Source: Neoroseomonas terrae (lineage in GTDB: Bacteria > Pseudomonadota > Alphaproteobacteria > Acetobacterales > Acetobacteraceae). From it: DNA of 64,000 bases. Shown piece after piece: positions 9,530 through 17,160 of this stretch. The translations under genes and the position numbers were made by a program. The notes below the pieces were generated by a model. It saw nothing but the letters and a program-made list of their open reading frames with translations, was not told the origin of the DNA and made no database searches. The stretch is taken from the NCBI RefSeq assembly GCF_018129025.1, contig NZ_JAAEDI010000002.1, positions 186,001-250,000 on the forward strand. The letters are read 5' to 3'. The stretch's first letter is position 1; each line of letters begins with the position of its first letter.

Positions 9530-9912
9530 ATGACGCAGCGGAGCTGCCTGGTGGTGGACGACAGCCTTGTGGTGCGCAAGGCGGCGCGCCGCATCGTGGA
9601 GGGCCTGGGGTTCACGGTCCGGGAGGCGAAGGATGGGCAGGAGGCGCTCGACGCCTGTCGCGAATCGCTGCCGGACGGCGTGCTGCTCGATTGGAACATG
9701 CCGGTGATGGACGGCATCGCCTTCCTCGCGCCGCGCGGGCGGAGTTCGGCCCGGAGCGACCGCGCATCGTGCTGTGCACGACCGAGGCGGAGCTGGCCCG
9801 CATCCTCGAGGCGCTGGAGGCCGGCGCCCAGGAATACGTGATGAAGCCCTTCGACGCGGAGATCATCCGCGACAAGTTCACCCAGGCCGGGCTGATGGAG
9901 CAGGTCGCGTGA
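9530..9912 (+). pseudogene. cheY: CheY-like response regulator, frameshifted
   Basis: Two overlapping frames each encode part of one receiver domain. The first, from ATG 9530, reads 'CLVVDDSLVVRKAARRIVEG' and 'LLDWNMPVMDGIAFL', with acidic pocket, phospho-acceptor Asp and the alpha-3 start, then becomes nonsense near 9727. The rest (RAEFGPERPRIVLCTTEAEL, then EYVMKPFDAEIIRDKF with the conserved Lys-Pro) continues in the next frame to TGA 9910-9912. Adding one C at about 9725-9728 (TTC CTC [C]GC GCC) restores an uninterrupted CheY of about 127 residues. As given, the product would stop early without the KPF lysine. It is a real single-base deletion, an assembly error, or unusual recoding. The second half ends in a GTGA overlap with cheB. 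Confidence 0.85.
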
Positions 9913-10985
9913 CGGCTTCGCCGCCCGCGGCGGAGATCCGGGTGATGCTGTGTGACGACAGCGCGACGGCGCGCGCCATCCTTGCCCGGCTGCTGGAATC
10001 CGAGCCGGGTATCCGTGTCGTGCATCGCGCGGCGGATGGCCAGGCGGCGCTCGCGGCGCTGGCTGAGGCACGTCCGGATGTCGTGCTGCTCGACCTCGAA
10101 ATGCCGGTGATGGACGGCATGACGGCGCTGCCGCTGATCCTGAAGGTGGCGCCGAAGGTGGCCGTGATCGTGGCGTCGGCGCTCACCCAGCGCGGGGCGA
10201 AGGCGGCGATCGCGGCGCTTGCCGCCGGGGCGGTGGACTACATCCCGAAGCCGCAGGGTGCGGCGGGCGGCGCGACCGATCCGGGCTTCCGGACCGAGCT
10301 GGTCACCAAGGTGCGCGGCTGGGCCCGGATGAAGCGGCGCGAAGGAGCGGGCGTGGCGGCAGCGCCCCCGGCGGTGCGGCCCACCCGGCCGGTGGCGACC
10401 GCGCGGCCGGCGATCCTCGCGATCGGCTGTTCGACCGGTGGGCCGCAGGCGTTGGGCGTATTGCTGAAGCGTCTGCCGCCGCTGCCGGTGCCGGTTGTCG
10501 TCGTGCAGCACATGCCGGCGGGCTTCACCGCGATGCTGGCGGAGCATCTCGACCGCAGCGGCGCGATGCGCTGCGCTGAGGCGAAGGATGGGGAGGCGCT
10601 GCTGGCGGGACGGGTGTATCTCGCGCCCGGCGACCGGCACCTTCTGGTCGAGGCATCGCGCGCCGGGCTGCTGGCGCGGGTGACGACCGACCCGCCGGAG
10701 AATTTCTGTCGCCCCGCCGTGGACCCGATGCTGCGCAGTGCGGCGCAGGCCGTGAAGGGTCGCGTGCTCGCCACCATCCTGACCGGCATGGGCCATGACG
10801 GGTTGGACGGGTGCCGGGCGGTCATTGCCGCCGGCGGCCAGGTGCTGGCGCAGGACGAAGCGAGTTCGGTGGTCTGGGGCATGCCCGGTGCCGTCGTTCG
10901 CGCCGGGCTTCCGGGGTGGGTTGCACCGCCAGAATCGCTCGCCGACCGCATTGCCGTCATCGCTGCGGAGAGGATCGTCGCATGA
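9909..10985 (+). CDS. cheB: Protein-glutamate methylesterase/glutaminase CheB
   Basis: Removes methyl groups from chemoreceptor glutamates and is activated by phosphorylation of its receiver. The 358-residue protein has an N-terminal REC domain with D62 in 'VVLLDLEMPVMDG' and a Pro/Ala-rich linker. The C-terminal methylesterase domain shows the Ser-His-Asp triad in 'AIGCSTGGPQALG', 'VQHMPAGFT' and 'TGMGHDGLDG'. The GTG at 9909 overlaps the end of cheY (GTGA); the reading from 9774 is a shadow of cheY. It overlaps cheR by ATGA. It belongs to the cheA-W-Y-B-R operon. Confidence 0.95.
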   Translation: MTASPPAAEIRVMLCDDSATARAILARLLESEPGIRVVHRAADGQAALAALAEARPDVVLLDLEMPVMDGMTALPLILKVAPKVAVIVASALTQRGAKAAIAALAAGAVDYIPKPQGAAGGATDPGFRTELVTKVRGWARMKRREGAGVAAAPPAVRPTRPVATARPAILAIGCSTGGPQALGVLLKRLPPLPVPVVVVQHMPAGFTAMLAEHLDRSGAMRCAEAKDGEALLAGRVYLAPGDRHLLVEASRAGLLARVTTDPPENFCRPAVDPMLRSAAQAVKGRVLATILTGMGHDGLDGCRAVIAAGGQVLAQDEASSVVWGMPGAVVRAGLPGWVAPPESLADRIAVIAAERIVA

Positions 10986-11809
10986 CGCCGGACAGCTTCA
11001 ATTTCCTGGCCGGCCTGGTGAAGGCGCGATCGGGCATCGTGCTGACTGCCGACAAGGGCTACATGCTGGAGACCCGGCTGGGCGCGCTGCTGCGGCGAGA
11101 GAACATCCCGGGGCTGGACGCGCTGGCGATGCGCCTGCGCGGGCCGATGGCCCACGCGCTTGCGGCCGAGGTGGTCGAGGCGCTGACCACGAACGAGAGT
11201 TCCTTCTTCCGCGACGGCAGGCCGTTCGAGCATCTGCGGAAGCTGTTGCCGCGCCTCGCTGCCGCGCGGCCGCCGGGCCAGGCGATCCGCATCTGGTCGG
11301 CGGCCTGTTCCTCCGGGCAGGAGGCCTATTCAGTCGCCATGGTCGCCGTGGAACTGGCGACGCAGCTTGGCGGCCGACGTGTGGACATCCTTGGCACCGA
11401 CATCTCGAGGGAGATGCTGGACCGCGCGCAGGACGGAGTCTTCACGCAGTTCGAGGTGCAGCGCGGCCTGCCGGTGACGATGCTGGTGAAGCATTTCCGG
11501 CAGGAGGGGACGCGCTGGCGCATCGCGCCGGAACTGCGCGCCATGGTGCGCTGGCAGGGCTTCAACCTGCTGGACGATGCGCGCGCGCTCGGCCGCTTCG
11601 ACATCGTCTTCTGCCGCAACGTGCTGATCTATTTCGACGCGCCGACCAAGTCGCGCGTGCTGGCCGCGCTGGCCGGGCGCGTGGCAACTGACGGCGTCGT
11701 TTATCTGGGCGGGGCGGAGACGGTGCTTGGACTGACCGACCGGCTGACGCCGGCGGCAGGGGAGCGGGGCGTCTATGAGCCGGCGCGCGCCACTGCCCGC
11801 GCAGGCTGA
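10982..11809 (+). CDS. cheR: Chemotaxis protein methyltransferase CheR
   Basis: SAM-dependent methyltransferase that methylates receptor glutamates, opposing CheB. The 275-residue protein has the N-terminal helical CheR domain, the 'TTNESSFFRD' signature, the SAM-binding 'RIWSAACSSGQEAYSVAM' motif I, and 'FDIVFCRNVLIYFD' (motif IV region). The ATG at 10982 overlaps the cheB stop (ATGA). It is the last gene of the che operon and converges on ctrA with a 55-bp gap that contains GC-rich dyads, possibly a shared terminator. Confidence 0.95.
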   Translation: MTPDSFNFLAGLVKARSGIVLTADKGYMLETRLGALLRRENIPGLDALAMRLRGPMAHALAAEVVEALTTNESSFFRDGRPFEHLRKLLPRLAAARPPGQAIRIWSAACSSGQEAYSVAMVAVELATQLGGRRVDILGTDISREMLDRAQDGVFTQFEVQRGLPVTMLVKHFRQEGTRWRIAPELRAMVRWQGFNLLDDARALGRFDIVFCRNVLIYFDAPTKSRVLAALAGRVATDGVVYLGGAETVLGLTDRLTPAAGERGVYEPARATARAG

Positions 11810-11864
11810 ATGGGCCTGGCCCGTCCGGGGCCGGCCCGGCGGCTGCGGGCCGTGGCCGGAGGCA

Positions 11865-12611
11865 TCAGGCCGCGCGCATGTCCACGGCGGGGGTGGGCGT
11901 GGTGCCGGCTTGCGACGACCAGCCCGCCGCGCGCATGGCGGCAGGGTCGCGCAGGACATAGCCGCGGCCCCAGACCGTGCCGATCAGGTCCGCCGCGCCC
12001 GCCTGCGACAGCTTCTTCCGCAGCTTGCAGATGAAGACGTCGATGATCTTCACCTCGGGTTCGTCGATGCCGCCATAGAGGTGGTTGAGGAAGGCTTCCT
12101 TGGTCATCACCACGCCCTTGCGCAGGGCGAGCAGTTCCAGGATCGCGTATTCCTTGCCGGTCAGGTGGACGGCGCGGCCTTCCACGGTCACTTCCCGCGA
12201 GCCGAGATTCAAGTTCAGCGGGCCGACCGCAAGCATCGGCTGGCTGAAGCCTTTGGCGCGGCGGACGATGGCCTGGATGCGCGCCACCAGCTCCTGCTGG
12301 TCGAAGGGCTTGGTGATGAAATCATCGGCGCCCATGCCGAAGACCTTCACCTTGGTCTGCGGGCGGCTGACGCCCGAGAGGATCAGCACCGGCGTTTCGA
12401 TCCGCGCGGCGCGCAGCCGGCGCACGACTTCCGAGCCGTCGATGTCGGGCAGGATCAGGTCGAGGATCATGATGTCGTAGTCGTAGAGGCGGGCGAGGTC
12501 GACCGCTTCCTCACCCGTGTCCACGCTGTCGACGATCATGCCGGACTGGCGGAGCATCATCGTGATGCCGCGAGCTGTTGTGAGATCGTCCTCAACTAAT
12601 AAGACGCGCAT
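11865..12611 (-). CDS. ctrA: Cell-cycle transcriptional regulator CtrA
   Basis: OmpR-family response regulator at the end of the CckA-ChpT phosphorelay. In Rhodospirillales-type bacteria it mostly controls flagella, chemotaxis and related genes rather than essential cell-cycle genes. The 248-residue protein has a receiver with D51 (MILDLILPDIDG) and a winged-helix domain with the diagnostic 'YGGIDEPEVKIIDVFICKLR'. It ends in Ala-Ala, as Caulobacter CtrA does at its ClpXP degron. Codons 4 and 5 are TTA TTA followed by GTT, very rare choices in this GC-rich window, and the upstream 140 bp are AT-rich. A GANTC site lies at 12699-12703. The coding start is ATG 12611 with an AGAGGA Shine-Dalgarno about 7 bases upstream. 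Confidence 0.96.
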   Translation of the reverse strand: MRVLLVEDDLTTARGITMMLRQSGMIVDSVDTGEEAVDLARLYDYDIMILDLILPDIDGSEVVRRLRAARIETPVLILSGVSRPQTKVKVFGMGADDFITKPFDQQELVARIQAIVRRAKGFSQPMLAVGPLNLNLGSREVTVEGRAVHLTGKEYAILELLALRKGVVMTKEAFLNHLYGGIDEPEVKIIDVFICKLRKKLSQAGAADLIGTVWGRGYVLRDPAAMRAAGWSSQAGTTPTPAVDMRAA

Positions 12612-12638
12612 TTTGGTGTCCTCTCACCTTACAGGCGT

Positions 12639-12666
12639 AGAATACCACCTATGATAGCATTCTCAA
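12639..12666 (-). promoter_or_regulatory. Candidate ctrA promoter
   Basis: Reading on the minus strand, TTGAGA (12661-12666) and TATTCT (12639-12644) are separated by 16 bases in an AT-rich leader, a fair sigma-70-type pair. The leader ends with GGTGAGAGGA just before ATG 12611. A GATTC (GANTC, CcrM methylation type) lies about 35 bases further upstream at 12699-12703. I saw no TTAA-N7-TTAA CtrA box here. Base composition is the main support. Confidence 0.4.
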
Positions 12667-12753
12667 GCAGATTTTCACCTTCTGTTCGTATGAAAAAAGA
12701 TTCTGTGAGCATTTTTTCGGAAGTCTGAACCGAATTTGCGAATGGTCAGGCCA

Positions 12754-13644
12754 TTATCGGGCCGCCAGCTCCTGCAGGCATGCAATCCAAGGTTGTGGCG
12801 CCTCGCGCGGCAGGAAATGACCAGCGCCAGGCACGACGATGCGCTGGTAGGGCCCGCGGAAACGCCGGGACGCTCCTTCGCTGTTGGCTGGCGGGTCCAC
12901 GCCGTCCTCTGCGCCGTGCAGCACAACGGTGGGCACGGTGATGGGTGGCTGCGCCGCCAACCGCGTCTCGATGTCCTCCAGTGCCGGATCGCCCGGTGCC
13001 GCCTTGTGCCGATGGCGGTATGACTGCACCACGGTCGCGACGAAGTCCGGATTGTCGAAGCTCGCCGCCGTCACGGCATATTCCGCGTCGGTCAGCGGAT
13101 AGGTGGGGGACCACAGCTCCCACAGCTTCCGGCAGAAGGCGGCGCGGTTCGCGGTCAGCCCCGCGATGCCGCGCTCGGTGTGCAGATACCATTGGTACCA
13201 GTAGCGGAGTTCGGCCTCCGGATCGCGCGGCTCGGCCGACCGGGCAATGTCCTGGATGTTGTAGCCGGTGGCGGAGACCAGCCCGATCACCCGTTCCGGC
13301 CACAGGGCCGAGACGATGCAGGCGGCCCGCCCGCCCCAGTCATAGCCAGCCAGCAGGGCGCGCCCGATGCCGAGGGCATCCATCAGCGCGAGCAGGTCGG
13401 CGCCTAGGGCGGCCTGCTGCCCGGATCGCGGCGTGGACGGGTTCCGGTAGCGCGTCGGGCCATAGCCGCGCAGGTAGGGCACCACCACGCGAAACCCGGC
13501 GGAGGCAAGCGGTGGCGCGACGCCGTCATAGGTGCGGACGTCGTCGGGGAAGCCGTGCAGCAGGATGACGGGCGTGCCGTCCTCCGGCCCATGCAGCTCC
13601 ACGCCGACGTCGAGCGCGCCGGCGGTGACCATGATGTGGGGCAA
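12754..13644 (-). CDS. Alpha/beta hydrolase (epoxide hydrolase/dehalogenase-like)
   Basis: A 296-residue alpha/beta hydrolase. It has the oxyanion-hole 'LLHGFPDD', an Asp nucleophile in 'AGYDWGGRAA', a cap-domain region rich in Trp/Tyr (RYWYQWYLH) and a C-terminal His in 'GAGHFLPRE'. An Asp nucleophile in a G-x-D-x-G-G elbow and the HGFPD motif fit the epoxide hydrolase/haloalkane dehalogenase branch rather than esterases. The substrate is unknown. It stands alone between ctrA and lpxXL; its stop is about 140 bp upstream of ctrA, beyond the ctrA promoter, and the 62-bp gap to lpxXL makes co-transcription possible. Confidence 0.85.
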   Translation of the reverse strand: MPHIMVTAGALDVGVELHGPEDGTPVILLHGFPDDVRTYDGVAPPLASAGFRVVVPYLRGYGPTRYRNPSTPRSGQQAALGADLLALMDALGIGRALLAGYDWGGRAACIVSALWPERVIGLVSATGYNIQDIARSAEPRDPEAELRYWYQWYLHTERGIAGLTANRAAFCRKLWELWSPTYPLTDAEYAVTAASFDNPDFVATVVQSYRHRHKAAPGDPALEDIETRLAAQPPITVPTVVLHGAEDGVDPPANSEGASRRFRGPYQRIVVPGAGHFLPREAPQPWIACLQELAAR

Positions 13645-13706
13645 GGCCGTCTCTCCCGTTCAAGGCGAGGCGGCAGGGTGCGGCGGTCAGGGCCGGCTGC
13701 GCAACG

Positions 13707-14615
13707 CTATCGCCAGCGGCGGTGCATCCACAGCCATTGGCCCGGGTATTCGCGGATCCAGCCGGCGATGACGTCGTTCATGACCTGCGTTGCCGCCTCG
13801 ACGTCGATCTGGCCTTCGGCATCGCGCGGCAGGGCGATTTCCTCCGTCAGGTCCAGGCGGAACCGGCCATCCGGCAGGCGGATGGCGCGCGCGCCATGCA
13901 CCGGGCAGTCGAAACGGCGCGCGAGCTGCGCCAGCAGCGGGTTCGCATGGGCGGGGCGGCCGAGGAACATCACGCGCGGCCCGCGGCCGAACCGCTGGTC
14001 CACCAGCATCCCGACATGCCGGCCGCGTTCCAGGGCGCGGGCCAGCTTGAAGGGGGCGGACATGCCGGCTGCCACCAGCGTGCCCATGCTGTCCTGCCGC
14101 AGGCGCAGGATCTCCTTCGCGACGGCAGGGCTGTTTGGCGTGCGGTAGAGCACCGCGCTGTCGATGCCGTGCCGCGCCGCGGCGATCGCCGGCAGCTCCC
14201 AGTTCGCGAGATGCGCCGAGAATACGATGGCGGGCTTGCCGTCATCCCGCAGGCGTTCATACAGCTCAATGGTCCCGGTGCTGGCCGTGATCCGTCCCGC
14301 ATCGGGCCGTTCCGGGTCGAAATCCCAGATGCGATCCATATGGACGTATTCGCAGGCGACGCGGCCAAGATTGTCCCAGGCCTCCGTCAGGATCGCGTCG
14401 CGTTCCGCCTGCGTCTTCTCGGGGAAGGCGGCGGCGATGTTGTCGCGCGCGATGCGGTTCGCACTCGTCAGGGGCCCGAGGTTGCGCGTGATCCAGGCCC
14501 CGATGCGCGGCCCGCTATCGGGCCCGAGCAGGCGCAGCAGCGCGAAGACCGCCCGGACCAGCAGTCCGAACAGGCGGTCCGCGACGAGCCAGAGCCTGTA
14601 CTTAAAGCGTAACAA
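13707..14615 (-). CDS. lpxXL: Lipid A very-long-chain acyltransferase (LpxXL-like, HtrB/LpxL family)
   Basis: A 302-residue lysophospholipid acyltransferase-type enzyme of the LpxL/HtrB family. The catalytic HX4(D/E) motif is H135-E140 in 'FSAHLANWELPA', and the 'VLYRTPNSPAV' and 'FGRGPRVMFLG' regions are typical. In Rhizobium, LpxXL transfers the 27-hydroxyoctacosanoate chain from AcpXL to lipid A at the inner-membrane face. Here it is the last gene of the same cluster. TTG 14615 is proposed as start: it gives the usual 'LRFKYRLWLVADRLFGLL' N-terminal amphipathic/membrane segment and overlaps the adh2XL stop by 14 bp. The longer frame up to 14732 is a shadow. A start a few codons further on is possible. 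Confidence 0.86.
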   Translation of the reverse strand: MLRFKYRLWLVADRLFGLLVRAVFALLRLLGPDSGPRIGAWITRNLGPLTSANRIARDNIAAAFPEKTQAERDAILTEAWDNLGRVACEYVHMDRIWDFDPERPDAGRITASTGTIELYERLRDDGKPAIVFSAHLANWELPAIAAARHGIDSAVLYRTPNSPAVAKEILRLRQDSMGTLVAAGMSAPFKLARALERGRHVGMLVDQRFGRGPRVMFLGRPAHANPLLAQLARRFDCPVHGARAIRLPDGRFRLDLTEEIALPRDAEGQIDVEAATQVMNDVIAGWIREYPGQWLWMHRRWR

Positions 14616-15624
14616 CGATCTTGCCGAAGACGCGGCGGCTTTCCAGCCGGTCGAGCCCTTCCGTGAAGCGTTCCACCGGCAGGACGGTATCGAGCACCGG
14701 CAGGATGCCGCGCGCCATCTTGGCGTAGCCATCGGCGATGTTGCGCATCGACGCGCCGAAGGACCCGAAGATCCGCAGCTGCCGCTGGAAGATCATCATC
14801 AGGTTCGTCTCGGCGCTGACGCCGGAGGTCGAACCGCACGTCACCAGCCGTCCGCCCATGCGCAGCGACAGCAGGCTGCCCGACCAGGTCGAGGCGCCGA
14901 CATGCTCGAACACCACATCGACGCCGACCTTGTTCGTCGCGCGACGGGCCACGGTCGGGAAGTTCTGCGTGGAGTAGTTCACCACGACGTCGGCACCGAG
15001 CGCCTTGGCCTTCGCGCATTTCTCGTCATCGCCGGCGGTGGCGATCACGGTGCAGCCCATGTCCTTCGCGATGCGTACCGCCACCGTGCCGATGCCGGAC
15101 CCGGCTGCGTGCACCAGGATCGTCTCGCCCGGTTCCAGCTTCGCATTGTCGAACAGCATGTGCTCGACGGTGGAGAAGGTGATGGTCCCGCAGGCGGCGT
15201 CGTCCCAGGAGATGCCATCGGGCACGCGCACCAGCAGACGCGCTTCCTGGTTCACCTTCTCGCAGGCGAAGCCGCCGACATGAAATCCCTTCACGCCGCG
15301 GACGTCCTCGCAGAGGTTGTCCTGGCCGGCCAGGCAGCGGCGGCACTTGCCGCAGGTGAGCGCGCCATAGGGCGCGGCACGGTCGCCGACCTTCCAGTCG
15401 GTGACGCCGTCACCGACCGCGATGACCTCGCCCACTGCCTCGGCGCCAACGATCAGCGGCATCTCGCGCTTGGCGAAGGCCATGCCGCGAAAGCCCCAGA
15501 CATCGATGTGGTTGAGCGCGACCGCCTTGATGCGCAGCGTGACCTCGCCCGGGGCGGGGGGCGGCGGGTCGGCGACGTCTTCCAGGCGGAGGTCGCGGTC
15601 GGCGTGGAGGCGAAGTGCGCGCAT
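14602..15624 (-). CDS. adh2XL: Zinc-binding alcohol dehydrogenase of the VLCFA cluster (Adh2XL-like)
   Basis: A 340-residue medium-chain dehydrogenase/reductase. It has a GroES-like N-terminal domain, a structural zinc site with four Cys in 'CGKCRRCLAGQDNLC', and a Rossmann fold with 'VHAAGSGIGTVAVRIAKDMG'. A homologous gene, adh2XL, sits in the same place in the rhizobial acpXL-fabZXL-fabF2XL-fabF1XL-adh2XL-lpxXL cluster, which supports a role in making or modifying the long hydroxy acyl chain. Unusually, about 264 bp with a paired-hairpin repeat separates it from fabF1XL. It overlaps lpxXL by 14 bp. Confidence 0.84.
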   Translation of the reverse strand: MRALRLHADRDLRLEDVADPPPPAPGEVTLRIKAVALNHIDVWGFRGMAFAKREMPLIVGAEAVGEVIAVGDGVTDWKVGDRAAPYGALTCGKCRRCLAGQDNLCEDVRGVKGFHVGGFACEKVNQEARLLVRVPDGISWDDAACGTITFSTVEHMLFDNAKLEPGETILVHAAGSGIGTVAVRIAKDMGCTVIATAGDDEKCAKAKALGADVVVNYSTQNFPTVARRATNKVGVDVVFEHVGASTWSGSLLSLRMGGRLVTCGSTSGVSAETNLMMIFQRQLRIFGSFGASMRNIADGYAKMARGILPVLDTVLPVERFTEGLDRLESRRVFGKIVVTL

Positions 15625-15645
15625 GGCTTCCCGTCAGTCAGAATT

Positions 15646-15882
15646 GGAGGGGCGCTGCCCCTCCAAACCACCCCGCCAAAGGCCGAAGGCCTCTGGACAC
15701 CTCAAGCTGGTGCCGGGCAGTGGGGGTCTTCCTATAGGCGCAGGGCCGCCGTGTGCCCAGCACCGGAACAGAGTCCGACCCGCACCGGCAGGCCAAACCG
15801 CGAAATGCAGCGCCAAATTGAGGTTTCCAAAGGCCCTTCGGCCTTTGGTGGAGTGGGGTAGGGGGAGGGGCAAAGCCCCTCC
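15646..15882. repeat. Paired-hairpin intergenic repeat, complete copy
   Basis: Left side: outer hairpin GGAGGGGCGCTGCCCCTCC (15646-15664), then inner hairpin CCAAAGGCC-GAA-GGCCTCTGG (15676-15696) and ACACCTCAAG. Right side, mirrored: TTGAGGTTT, inner hairpin CCAAAGGCCC-TTC-GGCCTTTGG (15827-15848), then GGAGGGGCAAAGCCCCTCC (15864-15882). The core between them is about 130 bp and carries GAACAGAGTCCG. The whole element is an imperfect inverted repeat of about 237 bp filling the gap between fabF1XL and adh2XL. It contains no open frame worth calling. Confidence 0.85.
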
Positions 15883-15888
15883 TCGGCT

Positions 15889-17160
15889 CTACGCGCCAGG
15901 CGCCGCGCTCACCACCAGGCACACATTCTGCCCCCCGAACCCGAACGAGTTCGACAGCACGTGGCGAAGCCCTTCCACCGGCCGCGCCACGTTGGGCACC
16001 ACGTCCAGCGCGATGGTCGGGTCCGGCTCGTCGTGGTTGATGGTCGGCGGCAGGACCTGGTCGCGGATGGTTAGCAGGCTGAAGGCCGCTTCCAGCGCGC
16101 CGGCGGCGGAGAGGGTATGGCCGATCATCGACTTGTTGGACGAGATAGGCGGCGGCGCCTCGCCGAACACGGCGCGCATGCCGAGCGTCTCCATCTTGTC
16201 GTTCTCGGGCGTCGAGGTGCCGTGCGCGTTGACGTAGCCGATGTCCTCGGGGCTCAGCCCGGCATCGGCGATGGCGTTGCGCATGGCGCCGATGATGGCG
16301 GAGCCATCGGGATTCGAGCGCGTGCGGTGGAAGCTGTCCGCGCGTTCGCCGCAGCCGGCGATGATGCCGAGCACCTCGGCACCGCGGGCCGTCGCGTGTT
16401 CCAGGCTTTCGAGGATCAGCGCGGCCGCGCCTTCACTCATGACGAAACCGTCCCGCGCCTTCTCGAAGGGGCGGGATGCCTTCTCGGGATCGGCGTTGCG
16501 GGCGGTCAGCGCCGAGAGCAGCGAGAAGCGGATCACCGCTTCCGGCTGCACCGAGCCGTCGGTGCCCAGGGCGATCGCCGCGTCCGATTCGCCGCGCTGG
16601 ATCGCTTCCACCGCCATCTGGATGGCGGAAGCGCCGGTGGCGCAGGCGGTGGTCAGCGCGATCGGCGCGCCGGTGGTGCCGAAGCGCGCGGCCAGGCGTT
16701 CGCCGACGCCGCCGAACAGGAAGGTCTCGTAGATGTCGCGCCGGCCGAGCGCGCGCTCGGTGATGGCGGGATAGGCGCCGGAGCCGTTCGCCTGGCGGGC
16801 GAGTTCGAAGCGCTGCGGCCATTCCATCTCGACCGGCGGCATGCCGAGCATGAGCGGGCCGGGGAAGGCGCCGTCGTCGCCGAGCTTCGCCTGGGCCAGC
16901 GCCTCGGTCACCGCGGCTTCGGCCATGCGCTCCACGCGCGCGGCGGCCGAGACCACCGGCCCGCCGGCGGCTTCCTCGGGCAGTTCGACCGTGCCGGCGA
17001 TGGTGGTGCGCAGCTTGTCCACCGGGAAGCGGCGGATGCGACTGATGCCGGAGGTGCCGGCCTTCAGCGCGGCCCAGCTCTCCTCCCGTCCCCAGCCGAG
17101 GGGGGTGACGATGCCGATGCCGGTGACGGCGACGAGGGGCCGACCGAGATGGTCCTTCAT
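15889..17160 (-). CDS. fabF1XL: Beta-ketoacyl-ACP synthase, catalytic member of the VLCFA pair
   Basis: A 423-residue KAS II-type condensing enzyme that elongates acyl chains on an acyl carrier protein. The Cys-His-His triad is present: C173 in 'ALTTACATGASAIQMA', His in 'YVNAHGTSTPEND', and His in 'NKSMIGHTLSAAGALEA'. Length is normal for FabF. It follows fabF2XL with an ATGA overlap and belongs to the acpXL cluster, so it most likely extends the lipid A VLCFA on AcpXL rather than doing bulk fatty acid synthesis. The frame stays open upstream to 17682, but that part is a shadow of fabF2XL; the ATG at 17160 is the true start. The next feature downstream is the repeat at 15.7 kb. Confidence 0.93.
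   Translation of the reverse strand: MKDHLGRPLVAVTGIGIVTPLGWGREESWAALKAGTSGISRIRRFPVDKLRTTIAGTVELPEEAAGGPVVSAAARVERMAEAAVTEALAQAKLGDDGAFPGPLMLGMPPVEMEWPQRFELARQANGSGAYPAITERALGRRDIYETFLFGGVGERLAARFGTTGAPIALTTACATGASAIQMAVEAIQRGESDAAIALGTDGSVQPEAVIRFSLLSALTARNADPEKASRPFEKARDGFVMSEGAAALILESLEHATARGAEVLGIIAGCGERADSFHRTRSNPDGSAIIGAMRNAIADAGLSPEDIGYVNAHGTSTPENDKMETLGMRAVFGEAPPPISSNKSMIGHTLSAAGALEAAFSLLTIRDQVLPPTINHDEPDPTIALDVVPNVARPVEGLRHVLSNSFGFGGQNVCLVVSAAPGA

Noticed and set aside
11810-11864. Intrinsic terminator between cheR and ctrA
   Set aside because: GC-rich dyads are present but there is no T-tract and several alternative pairings exist, so I did not call it.
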